In this document: piece after piece, positions 1 through 12,200 of the stretch
Numbering within the stretch: position 1 is the stretch's first letter
Layout: every line of letters begins with the position of its first letter
Source of the DNA: Neovahlkampfia damariscottae
Lineage: Eukaryota; Heterolobosea; Selenaionea; Neovahlkampfiida; Neovahlkampfiidae
DNA length: 64,000 nt
Assembly (NCBI GenBank): GCA_016618085.1
Contig: JABLTG010000075.1
Location: 29,400-93,399 of the forward strand
Reading direction: 5' to 3'
Notes under the pieces: model-generated
The model's database searches: none
Seen by the model: only the letters and a program-made list of their open reading frames with translations
What the model was told of the DNA's origin: nothing
Position numbers and translations under genes: made by a program

Positions 1-1
1 T

Positions 2-1135
2 GCAAACCAACACAATGTCACATATGGTGAACACTTAACTGAAGTTAAAATTCAAAATGTTGCCTATGGGAACCATTTCGTCGTAGACATTTATAACACT
101 CCAATGAGTGCGATTGAAGACGGAGATGAATTTGTCAGAACTATTAATGAAATCGTTTCATTCAACAATGGAACATGCGTCAACAGGTTTTTTCATTTTT
201 TTTTTCACTGAAAAACTTTTAGTAAAATCCATATGTTTGGAAATGAAAAATTAAACCCATACACTGCTTTATTTCTCTTAGCTGAATCACATATCAGTTT
301 CCATACATGGAATGAACACAATTATGTTGCTTTTGATTTATACACTTGTGGAAATAATATCAACACTTATAATGTTTTAGGCATGATTCTTCATTATTTT
401 AAATCAGATAATTATCGTGTAAAACATGTTGTTAGATCTACACTTGAAAACGTTGATACTTCAAAATATCCACACTATAAAAAAGGTGATTTAATGATTA
501 AAGATGCTTCTTTACCAGCTATTATTCACGACTCAAAAGTTATTTCATGGAAAAAAACTAAATTACAAAATGCTCTTTTCTTTGAATCAAAAACACTCGG
601 AAAAGGTCTTCTTGTCAACTCTAATTTACAATACTTGGAAAAATTAAATGAAAAGAATATTTATGTTGTTGATAAAGTAAAAGAATTTGGAGCAAAAAAA
701 ATTCTAATCATTGGAGAAAATGACATGAGTGTTTTAAAATCAGTTATCCAATCAAAACACGAATATGAAAGTTTAGATTTTGTTTATAATGATGAAGAAT
801 TAATCACAGAAACTAAAAAATCAATTCATCATGATTTTGATGCTTGGATGGACACTAAAAAATCAAGAATAATTATTCAAGATACATTCAAGTTTTTAAT
901 GGAATTATCAACAGATTCAAAATATGATTTAATTCTTATTGATGGAATTGAAATTAATAATTCACTTTTAAAATTATTTAAAATCATTAAAGATAATCAT
1001 TTAACTTCAAATGGAAAGATTTTATTAAAATCAATGGAAGAAACTTTAGAACAATCACCTTTAAAAGATATTTTCACAATTACTTATAAATGGATTGACG
1101 CTCCAAAAACACATAACTTTTACACTTTAGAATAA
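2..1135 (+). CDS. AdoMet decarboxylase-spermidine synthase fusion (5' partial)
   Basis: The 5' end lies outside the window. Exons are <2-186 and 223-1135, with a 36-nt intron; 365 residues are visible. The N-terminal ~125 residues match a bacterial-type (SpeD/SpeH) S-adenosylmethionine decarboxylase: the motif LLAESHISFHTW holds the Glu83-Ser84 self-cleavage site that makes the pyruvoyl cofactor, with the conserved His89 and Cys104 (LYTCG). This enzyme makes decarboxylated AdoMet for spermidine synthesis. The remaining ~215 residues resemble spermidine synthase (a block around ESKTLGKGLL), but the nucleotide-binding GGGDGG motif has become IGENDM and the DSSDP loop has become DGIEIN. I therefore infer a working decarboxylase joined to a non-catalytic synthase domain that may act as an allosteric or scaffold module. 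It converges on the related minus-strand gene, and the two overlap by 9 nt. Confidence 0.82.
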
Positions 1136-3650
1136 ATTTTTATGCTGCAAAATATAGAAAATTGAATGTCCTGTTAAATTTGGTGTGTAAAATGCAATAG
1201 TTTTTGTTTTGAAATGTTTCGTTAAAAATTTAGGATATTTTGATTGATGAACTGGAAAATCACCCTCTAAAGTAATATACCCAGAATTCATCAACATTTC
1301 TCCTGTTTTGCTCAAGTGAAACATTTTAATTTTTTCATAAAAATCTTCTGGAATTTCAGATTCATCAGGGATTTCTGAGTCATTGATGATCAAATCATAT
1401 TTCATTTTTTCATCAAGATCTATTATGAATTCATATGAATCTTTGATGATTATTTGAATTTTTTGATGATTAAAGATTTCATCTTGATTTGGGAACAAAT
1501 ATTTTTTTGATAATAGAATCACTTCAGGATCTAATTCAACCAATGTTATTGTATCAATTTTTTTGAACATTTCAGAACGAAATATTTTCGTAATGATTGA
1601 AAGATCACCTCCGAAAATTAATATATTTTTTGGTTTTAGTAATTCAACTTTTGAGTAGATAAAATCTGTATAGTTTTTTCCAGCATTTTCAAAATATTCA
1701 GCCATTCCATTAATAATCATTCCTTTACCTAAAATTGGATTTTGGATCATTAATATTTTGTGATAATCTGATTCTTTCCATTCCAAAATTTTTGTGTTAT
1801 GGAATAATGTTGGATTTGCTGTTGAATAAGCCATAATATCTCCATTTTGAATTTTTGTGTAGAAAGATTCTAATTTCAAAGATTCTCCAAAAAGTTCTTG
1901 GGAGATCTCGAATTTATTACCATTTAATATATCTATAATCATAGGAATTGCATTATAAACAAAAAATTCTGTTGAGTTTGATTTAATTTTCATCAAAACA
2001 CTATTCAAAGATTTCTTTGATTTAATTTCGATTTGAATCTTGTTGAAACTAAAAATATATACTTTTTCTTCTGTATTTGATTCATTAATAATTTCTACTT
2101 TTTGATTTTTCAATGAATTAAAATTAATAATTTCAATCATTTTCTCTTTGAAACTATCTAACTCAAAGTCAATTGATGCATTAAACATTTCAATCGAATA
2201 AATCACATCAGTAGGAAATAATGAATGCTTAACTGTGGAAATTTGATTTCCGAAAGTTAAATTATAACGATTCACTTGATAATTCAAATCAATAGTAGAA
2301 TTCTGTGAATGTTGAAAAAACTCATGAGGCTTCTTAGAGAAAATATAAAAAATTGTATGACCAACATATTCAGGTGTATATACTACTTTAAGTTTTGAAT
2401 TGAATATTTCAATGGAAGGAGGATGTTTAACTTTCTTTGCAAAGTCCTGATAAAATTAGAATATAAATTAAAAATACTCGATCAAAAATATCCTTCACTT
2501 GATCTTCCAACAAACCATATTGAAGCATTATTTTAGCATTTTCTGACATGTGATATTTTGATAATTTTCTAAAAAATTCTTTTTGAAACAATTTTGCCGA
2601 CAACAATATTTCTGGATCCGTTGTGTCCTTCAATTTTTCAATTTTTTGTTTAGTTTTACCATAATTATGAAATCAAAAACTTTATCTTTTTTCATTTCCA
2701 ATACTCTTTTATTTGCATCATCAATGATGATTTCAATTTTTGTATCATTCATCCATTCTTTAAAATCAGAATGAAATATTCTTTTTGATGCTTCAACAAT
2801 CTCCCCATCAATTTCTATAAGAGTTATAGATTCAATATTATTAAAATATGGTGATTTTACAATTGTCTTTAAAATAACTAAATCACCTCCACCTGTTTTG
2901 TGTTTTTAATATTATTTTGAATTGTTTTTTACCAATGATTAGAATTCGTTTTGGTGAATCACTATCAACATACTTCATGAATGCATTTGTATAATTTGTT
3001 AATCTTTCAAAATATTGAGTGATTCCATCCAGTATTAAACCTTTTCCAAGTGTTTTTGATTCAACAAAATGGGCTTGTTGGAATTTAGTTTTTTTCCATT
3101 CAATAATCTTGGTATCATGAAGAATAACAGGTGTAGTGAATCCTCCAGCTATAAAGTCTGTAATTTTGTACTCAGGAGGTGAATTTCCAATATAATTGTA
3201 TGTATAATTTTCTCCAAAGTGTTGGCATAATAATTGAAGTATTGGGTGGATTTTAAATCCTTGAACACCATAAATTGTTAAACTAACTTTAACTTCACCT
3301 TTTTCATTTGATTTTATGATGAGCATTGCATGGATAAAATGAAAAAATGATTTGAAAGTTTGGTTTCCTTCTTTCCCTGAAAATTGTTGAATATTGGTCA
3401 AGATTTTTCCTGAAAAATCTGCTATTTTGAATATGGTTGCATTAAAATTTTCTTCGTTCTTCACAAATGCTTTTGTAGAGTTTGTAAAAAATAATTTAAA
3501 ATGTGCAAATAAAGGGTTGTTTATCTGTGTAAAATGTGGACCAAAAGTTTTGTTTACAACATTGTTTTGTATGTCAACTCTTTCTAAAGGTTGTTGAATT
3601 TGACCATATGTCAGTAAAATGCAATAACAAAGAAAAAAAAGATACTTCAT
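1127..3650 (-). CDS. secreted tandem AdoMetDC/spermidine-synthase-like protein
   Basis: Four exons (3650-2933, 2892-2660, 2627-2478, 2446-1127; introns 40, 32 and 31 nt) give one 806-residue frame. Residues 1-19 form a signal peptide (MKYLFFLCYCILLTYG), followed by several N-glycosylation sequons. The protein then holds two copies, about 20-420 and 422-806, of the same two-domain unit as the facing gene. In copy 1 the decarboxylase part has lost the Glu-Ser cleavage pair and the Cys, but the synthase part keeps GGGD (240-243, split by intron 1) and DTTDP (318-322). Copy 2 has FGGD and a weak DSEIP. So the synthase fold, and possibly its activity, is kept while decarboxylase chemistry is gone. 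A secreted aminopropyltransferase would be unusual; a binding or pseudoenzyme role is the alternative. The start at 3650 is the first Met of the signal peptide. Confidence 0.78.
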
Positions 3651-3730
3651 TCTAATTGGATATTGAGAAAAGGCGTTTTTTTTTATTTGATCCACCCACG
3701 TCAACTGGAATCAGAAGGTTTGACTCTCAA

Positions 3731-6020
3731 ATGAAACAAACAACTATAAACAGTTTTTTCAACCAAAAATCAAATGAGAAAGAATTCACAGAAAATTTAA
3801 AAATATTAGAAAAGTAAATTGTGGTTGAAATTATTTTTAATTTTTTTAAAGTTTTTCACAACATGAATTGTTAAAAGAACTGAGGAAAAAAAGAACAATT
3901 CTTGAAAAAAATTTACTACTCCTGCAAGAAGAAAATGAAAACATTGACGACTCAAGACTAGGCAATATGTTTATTGAGGAAGAAATTATCACAGAAAAAC
4001 CAAAACAAAGAAAAAAAGAAAAAAAACAAGTTGTCACAACAAAAAGACCAAAAAGAAAGAAAATGACCAATTTTTCGTTGATAACTACACCTTATAATTC
4101 AAATCAATCACTTTTATTTCCAAATGAAAACTTTTATTATTTACCAGATGAAAGAGAAACCATTTTATCAAAATTATCCATCATTGAAAGTATTTTATTA
4201 AATTTGAATGAAGAAGAAAATAAATTAGATTTTACAAAAAAAATCCATTATAGAGATGTACAAGAAACAAATTTTGATTATTTTTATCAACTTGAATTAT
4301 CAAAATGTAATGACGAAAAACTAAAAAAAAATGTAGAAGATAATTTTTTAAGTATAAGTCGTCCTTATTTGAAATTATCGATTGCTAAAGATATAATGGA
4401 GAATAAAATATCATTGAACGAGTTTGGTTTGAAGAATGGTGATTTAATACATGTACCATTTTCATTGAGAGAAAAAACAATTGTTGAACAAGAAATGGCA
4501 AAAGAAAATTTTGATTTTTCCTCCATTAAAAAGTAACAATTAAAATTAATTCTCAAATTTAAATAGTTCATTACCAGGAAGAAAAGAAGAAGATTGTATT
4601 TTTTTTTTTAAAGACTACAAAGAATTTGATTGTCAATTTGAACAAATTATTGAATATGATGAAAAATTAGAAAAAAAAGGTATACAAAATTATGTACCTT
4701 TTATTTCACATCGTGAAATCCAATCAAAATTTTCAAGCATGATGGTAATATTTTAAATTTAAAAATTTTTTGAAAATAGCAACAATCATTAATATCGAGA
4801 TTAAAATGGACAGATATTCAATCTTTATATCATACTTCATCCAATTCAATGGAAGGTTGTGTAGTTGATATTAAATTTGATAAACAAAGAAATAATTTGG
4901 TATCCATTTCAACTGGTGAACAGAATAATCTTAAAATTTTTGAAATGAATTCTGGAAAATGTATTGATTTATCAGGACATAAAGAAACTGTTTCTGATGT
5001 TTTTTATTCATTGGATTCTTCTCAAATTGTAACTTCTTCTTTTGATAAAAAAATTAAAACTTGGAACTCTGTCACTGGAGAATTACAAAATACTTTTGAA
5101 AAAAATGAAGATGTAAATGGACATACAAAATCAGTTGTTCTTTTAGCACCTCATTCAAAAAAAAATGTGTTTGGTATGAGTTTATATTTTTAAACTTTTT
5201 AGCATCATCAGCAATGGATGGTCAAATTATTTTATGGGATTTACAAAATAAAAAATTTCTTTGGAATTTAGATTCTGATGATATTGATGAACAACATTAC
5301 TTTTCAGAAATTTATTTTGGTTTCAATGAAACGGAAAATAATTTGTATGGAATTAGAGATTCAAAAAACAATTTAGGTGGATTATTTTGTTGGGACATTG
5401 AATCAAAATTGAATTGGAATTATATTGACAAAGAAAGTATCATTGAAACATTCTCAGTTTCGCCATCAGGAAATTATTTGTCCATTGGATTGAACAATGG
5501 AAAAGCAAGAGTTTTTGATTCTAAAAGTGGAAAATTAATAACAAATATTGATAAACATAGGCATTATGGTTCTGAAGGAGTTACAAAAATATCATTTAGT
5601 CAATGTGAAACTTATCTACAAACTTGTGGAGATGATCGAAAAATTTTTATTTTTGACATTCGAATGCAAGGAAAGTTACTATTTAAATTTGAGCATGATT
5701 TACCATTAATCTCAACTGAAGAAGGTGTTACTAATGCTGATTGGAGTAAGAGTTTAGGAACTACATTGTTGGCATCAAGTGGATCAGATCAAGTTGTTAG
5801 GGTATTCGATATCTGTTCAGGTTCAGAATTAGGAATTTTGGAAGGACACAGTGATAGTAATATTTTTTCTGGTTTAATTTTTATTTCAGCAATTTCTTCT
5901 GTTAGATGGTCTCATGATAATAATTCTATTGCAAGTGGTGGTGATAATTCAATTTTACGTCTTTATTCAACAGACAAAAGTAAGAAACTTGAAAAAGATT
6001 ATCAATTTTACTGGCAATAA
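3731..6020 (+). CDS. PIP-box WD40-repeat protein
   Basis: Six exons (3731-3813, 3852-4532, 4567-4744, 4780-5173, 5203-5856, 5890-6020) give 706 residues. The N-terminus carries a textbook PCNA-interacting peptide, QTTINSFF (residues 3-10), followed by a lysine-rich helical region. From about residue 330 there are WD40 blades (for example FEMNSGKCIDLSGH, DGQIILWD, DQVVRVFDICSG), which make a beta-propeller. A replication- or repair-linked adaptor recruited by PCNA, possibly a CUL4-DDB1 substrate receptor, is inferred; I cannot name the orthologue. The last intron (5857-5889, 33 nt) has no stop and is a multiple of three, so a naive translation inserts 11 foreign residues inside a WD blade; removing it restores the GHSD...SSVRWSHD spacing. 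The next gene starts 184 nt downstream on the same strand. Confidence 0.75.
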
Positions 6021-6154
6021 ATCGATATTTCTCAGATAACGAAATTAATGGGCTAGAAAAAAAAAATTCATTTAACAGTGTTCATAATGCTAAAATAATA
6101 AATTATTCTTCTTCAATAAATTTGCAAAGCGAAATTCTTTATTTAGATTTTCCA

Positions 6155-6161
6155 CCAATAG
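6155..6161 (+). promoter_or_regulatory. CCAAT-type promoter element of the HECT ligase gene
   Basis: CCAATAG lies 43 nt upstream of the ATG at 6205. It matches the CCAAT[C/A]A element found before most genes in this window. A CTTCGCGC sequence, similar to half of an E2F site, lies between it and the start (6189-6196). Confidence 0.45.
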
Positions 6162-6204
6162 GCTTTCAGAAGAAGTTCAACAAAATACTTCGCGCACTTG
6201 AAAA

Positions 6205-9200
6205 ATGAAGATAAAAACGACCAAAAAAGTCAAAGAATTGGTAAAAAAAACTTGAACTATCTAACAGAAATAGGAAGAAAATTTGAAAAAAGTTGAACAA
6301 ACACTTTTAAGTTGCAAAGAAGAAGCAATTTCAAAAGAAATACAAAATATAATGTCCACAACAAAGTGGAAAAAAGGAGACTTATTACAATGGCAAAATG
6401 TTTTAAACAGATTTGATGAAATTTTGGAAAAGTTTTGTAAACAATTTCCGCAAACATTCAAAACAAAAAATGAAAACAATGTAACTGCGGACACCATCAA
6501 ACAAATTTTAAGAATGACTCTTTTGCTTGTTGCTTATAACAGGAACACCGCAAAATATGCTTCTTTAAATTGGGTAGGACTACTTTTAAGTTCAGAAAAA
6601 GAAGATATTGTTTATGATGCTTTACTCTTAATATATACACTTGTAAAGAAAGACAGAAACAATGGAAGTTATATTTTTGATGGTGGTGCAACTAACCAAA
6701 AATTACTCACATTATCATTTGGCTATGGAACAAACTCTTTGGAAACTGTTTGTCAAAAGGAATTGGAAGAAAAAGTTTTTTTTTTTTTTTTTAAATTTGA
6801 AATAGGTTTTAAACAAAGGTTCATCAGTTTTATTTCAATATTATCCAACAGATGGAAAGGAAAAGAATGAAAAAGTTGTTATACAAATTGAAAAAGTTCA
6901 TAAAAATAAAAAAACAGCGCTTCAATGTTTTAAAGAACTTATTGATACTCATAGTATTCCAGAAACCAAAATATTTCATTTATGGAACATAATACGTCAA
7001 GCGTATTCATTTCATTCTTTAGAACAAAGAGCTACTTGGACAAAAATTAGATTTTTAGCTCTCTCTAATTTATGTAAGGATTTAAAAAGTTTCTAAATGA
7101 TTTAGGTTACATGTCCAACACAGCTGCTTTCTTTCAAAGTCAACCAGATTTTATTGATGAAATTACTAGCATTCTAAGACCAGAAAAAGATATTCCAAAG
7201 GATGTACTTGAACATGCTTATAAAGCCCTTGGATCTATTGTTTCCTCAGGTTCTGTTTCAAAATTGGACACTATTCTTTCAAAATTACTTCCAAATGGAA
7301 GTTCATCATATCATGGAGTTTTACCAAGTGTTATTAGAGTGATGGTTAAAAATATTACAGAAACGGATCAAAAAGAAAACACCAAATTTGATTTATATGA
7401 AAGTTTAATCAGTTTTTTGACAGACATGACACCAAATCCTCATGGAGCAAAAGCTTTGAATGACTCTGGACTTTTTATAGAATTATTACCTTTATTAGCT
7501 GTTGGAGGAATAGAAAAATTAAATTCAAAAATTTTAAAAATGTTAGATTCATTCATTAGATCCAGTCGCAATTTAAATATTCAGCCACTTCAAAAACCGT
7601 TATTTGAACATGCAACCAAAATATTTTGCGATTTAGTTTCATATTGTGAAAATAAACTCTCTGAATCTGAAAAAAAAGTAGAAATGAAAGAATTAATCAA
7701 AGAAAACAAAATTAAACTCTTGCAAAACTCAATTAAAATAATCAACACTTTAGTTCAAAAATCAGTAGGAATTGACAGCAGAGATGTTTTAGAAGGAACT
7801 TTATTACAATCAATGAACAAAGTATTTGCAAATCCAAAATTTTATGGAGGTATTTTATTCATGTTGTGTGGATCAAGTTTAGAAGGACTAATCAACAATG
7901 ATCCAACTTGTTTACCAATTGTTTATGAATCAGGAACATTAAAATCAATATTTACAGCATTAGAAATTGGAGTATCATCTTCAGCAGAAATGATTTGCAC
8001 TGTCACTCCACTTATTAGTACATTATGTTTGAATGCAAAAGGATTGGAAGAAGTGAAGAATTTTAATCCATTTCCTTATATTATTAATAATATGCTTGAT
8101 GCAACAGCGAATCATGTTATTGTTTCAGAAGCTAGTCATCTTTTGGGTTCCGATTTAAATGATTTAATGAGACATCATCCGGAATTGGGTGATTTATGTA
8201 TCAAATCTGCAGTTGAAGTTATCTGTTCAGTTTATAACAAAGCTTTAAAAGAAAAATTGAAAGATGGAGAGAAATTAACAAAAGAAGGTGAAGAAATGCA
8301 AATCATCATTCTTCAACTTTTTAAAATTCTTTCATACCTTTTAAAAAATAACGTTAGACAAGGAAAGATATTTTTGAAAGATCAAGGTGTTTCAAAATTA
8401 ATCAAATTTTGTAATTTACCTTTTGGATTCACAAGCATGGTTTCAAATTCGTTGGTTATGGTTTTTAAAGTTCTTTCAACTCATTACTCAAATGATGTTT
8501 TCAAAATTTTGGTTGAGAATATTTCAAACCTCTTGGAAAATATTCCAAAAGCCGAATTACTTCAAGAAAACGATTTTTCAGATAATGAATTAACAAATGT
8601 CCATAATATTTCTTCATATTTGAATTTAGTTTTTAGTTTAGTTACATCAAAGAATGGGCCATTTTTAGCTGATTGGATCAGCTCAAAAGGTAAAGATGTT
8701 TTTCCTGCATTAGGTAAATTGGATGCCGTTATTACTTGGAAGTATGTGTCTCGTATGATTGAAAAAATTGAAGAAGTTGAAAAGAAAAATGAAGAAGAAA
8801 AAAAAGAAAAAAAACAAGGTGAAAAACCATTTGATGCAGTAGCTGAAGTATCAAAAGATAGGACACTAAAAATTTACAAATTCTTCACATCTTCAACTCA
8901 ATTACTCTACAAAACATTAGAGAATGCTATTGCTGGATCAGTTCAAAGATTCAATCGTGATATTGCTCCTGAATCTCAAATAAAAACTATTGCAGTCAAT
9001 TTAGCTTCAAACTTGCAATTTTACTTTAAATTCTATGATGAATTAAAATCTAATGAATTGAAGAAAAAATCATTATTTTGTTTTGAAGTTGTGAGAGTAT
9101 TAAAATCGATTATATTTGATCGTAGAAATTTCACAAATACCTTTATATTAAAACCGTTTGTCAACGATGGAGGATTGGATTCATCATTAAAAATGTTTCA

Positions 9201-12200
9201 TTCTTTATTTTCAGAAGTTAAAGACACTAAAGACAAAAACGTTGAAAAGGCATTAGTTGAATTTGGAAAATTCTACAGATCCCTTGCAGCTGCAAAAACT
9301 TTTGTCACTTCTCATCAAACATCCAGCTTAATGGCTTCAAAAGATGATAAACTTGATCCTATAAAATTTTTAGGAGAAATTCATCAAAAAATAGCTTCAG
9401 CAATCGTCAAAATTTGGAAATCTGAAAATTTGAAAACACAAACAACAGACTTTGTTATTTTGATGATTAATTGTGTTGCTCACATTGTGAAAGGAAAAGA
9501 AGAAGCAAAAAAAAAAAAAGAAGAACCAAAAACAAATTTCATTGTTGATCAATTTGCTCTTGGCCAATTAACAGACATGGGATTTTCTCAAAGAATGGCA
9601 ACAGAAGGTTTAAGAAGATACAGAAATAATTTGTCAATGGCAACTGAATGGATTTTGACATTTCCAGAACTTTCGGATGAAGAAGAAGAAGGTAAAGTGA
9701 AGTCAGAACAAGAAGATGAAAATGATGAAGATGAACTTGCTCTTGCATTAAAAATGTCATTACAAGGTTCTGGAACAACAGTTGAAGAAAATTCTATTGA
9801 AGTCATGAAAAAAGAATCACTTGATTGGGCTCTCAATATTATTGTGGAATCTAATGCTTTTGCTCTTCCTTGTTCTGATTTAATTATCGTTTATGGGACT
9901 TTATCAGAAGAAAACAAACAAGCAGCATTATCCTCAGTTTTAAAGAAAATGAAAGAAAATGAAAAGAATGAAAAAATTCTCTCAAAACTATTGAATTTGG
10001 TCGTTCATTTATTAAAAAAAAGAATTGATATCAATGAAATTCTCTTCCAAGACAAAGATCAAATTTCATCACTCTTATCAATTTTTGATCTATCAAGATC
10101 ATTAGATAATGACAATCAAATTGAAATTGCTCTTTATTCAACACAAATATTTGATTGTTTATCAAAAACTTATGAACCTGATGAATCAGACCAAATTGAA
10201 TTGGAAACGTTTTTGAAGAAAAAAAAAGAATCTGAATTGAGCAAAGATGTTTGTCAAAAATTACTCATTGGATGTCTTAGAATGGTAAAAAATTCAAAAT
10301 TGACAGTTGGTCTTCTTGAATCTGTGATTCGTGTTCTCAGCAATATCACAGTGAATGAAGAAATTGCAAAAGAAGCATTGAATCAACATTTGGTTCAAAA
10401 GATTTTATCTATTCCTTCAAAACTCAAATTCAAAGGATTTTCTAAGTCTGTTGAAATCACAATTCAACATTTATTTGAAGATCAGGTGACACTTTTAAGC
10501 TCAATGGAAAAAAGTATTAAAATGAAATTACCTCAAATTCTTCATTTAAATGGACAAGTTTCACCAAAAAATTATTTGGAACAATTCTCAAAATTTATTT
10601 CAAGAGATGTTGAATTATTCTTTCAAGCAACAAAAAATATGTGTCAACTCAAAGCTGGTGCATTTGAATTAAAAAAGGATTGCAAATATTCTGAAACTAA
10701 AAATAATGAAGCAATGAAAATGATAATCAATTCATTATTAGACTTTTATTTCAAATATCCAGAATCTGTTAAATCAAAGGAGAAAAATGAAGTACAAAAA
10801 TCATTTTATGCAATGGAAAAACATAATGTTATTGCAATACTCGCTCAATACTCAATTGTTTATCAAGAAATTGGAGAGTATATCACTTCCTATGAAAATA
10901 AAGAAATTGAAAAATACAAAGGAGAATCAAAATTTGTATCATATTTGCTTGATCAAGTACTTCCATATCGCAATGTTAGTGTTCAAAAAAAAGAAGATAA
11001 CAGTGAATATGAAAAAAAATCAAAATCAAACTGCAGCAAAATGACATCATTTTTACTCAGTGCTTTATTTCCTGGAAATTACAACATTATATTGAAAGAA
11101 ATTTGTGAAACATTATCAAGAACATCAGAATTAGATCAACCAATTGCTACAATTCATTCAATTTCTGAACTGATTAATTCAATTTTAATGAACAGAAATA
11201 AATCAAAATCAGCAGCAAAAATTGGCAAGGCTATGGTAGAAGCAGGAATAACAAAATCATTTGGTAATGCATTACGTGGATTGGATTTAAATCACCCAGA
11301 TTCTTATTCAGTTTGCGCTTCTATTTTGAGAACATTTGAAATATTATCTAAAGTTACTGGTGGTTCGATTGACGAAAAACATCAAGAAGTAATCGAATTT
11401 GAACTTAATTATGTTCAACAAATTGCAGAATATGAAAGAATTGAAGGTGATCCAAGAAGATTTCGCATCTCCGAAATGCATCAAGCATTAGAAGAGCCTT
11501 CTGATGATGAAGATAATGAAGATGATGAAGACAATGAAGACAATGAAGATGATGAAGAAGAAGAAGAACAAGAGGATGAAGAAATCGACAACATGTCTGA
11601 AGAAGAAGTTGATATTGTTGAAGAGGAAGAACATAATGTTGAAGGTGAAAATGATGAAATGAATACCACAAGATTTGAAAGATCGGAAAATGAAACAGAA
11701 GATTTAACTCATGATCTTTCAGATGAAGAATATGAAACAGTTGAAAATATCTATAGAGATCGTGTTGTTGATGAATACGATGAAGAAGATTATGAAAATG
11801 AATTTGAAAATAGAACAATTGAATTTCCAGAACTCACAAGACTTGCATCTCAAAATGATTCACAATTACCTGGATTCCTTGAAGATTTATTAAATTCTTC
11901 ATCACAAGAAACTCGTATTAGAAGAATTGAAATTGGTCAAAATAACAATATCAGATATGAAGAAGTTGGTGCTGAACCGACAACCACATCCACTACAAGA
12001 CCATCTGAAATGTTTCTAAATTATTTAGATTCAGCTAGTCGAGGAGAAGGAAGAGGAATTGAATTTTCATTCAGATCATTACTTGAAAGAGAAAATAGTA
12101 GAAATAATAATGTCAATAATTCGTCGTTATGTTTAGACAGAGCAATCACTAATTTTGTTAGAAGTGAAACTGGTTCACCAATGAATGAAACCATGAATGA

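Noticed and set aside
2583-2774. Plus-strand ORF opposite the secreted synthase-like gene
   Set aside because: It is antisense to exons 2 and 3, whose translation carries family motifs (GGGD, DTTDP).
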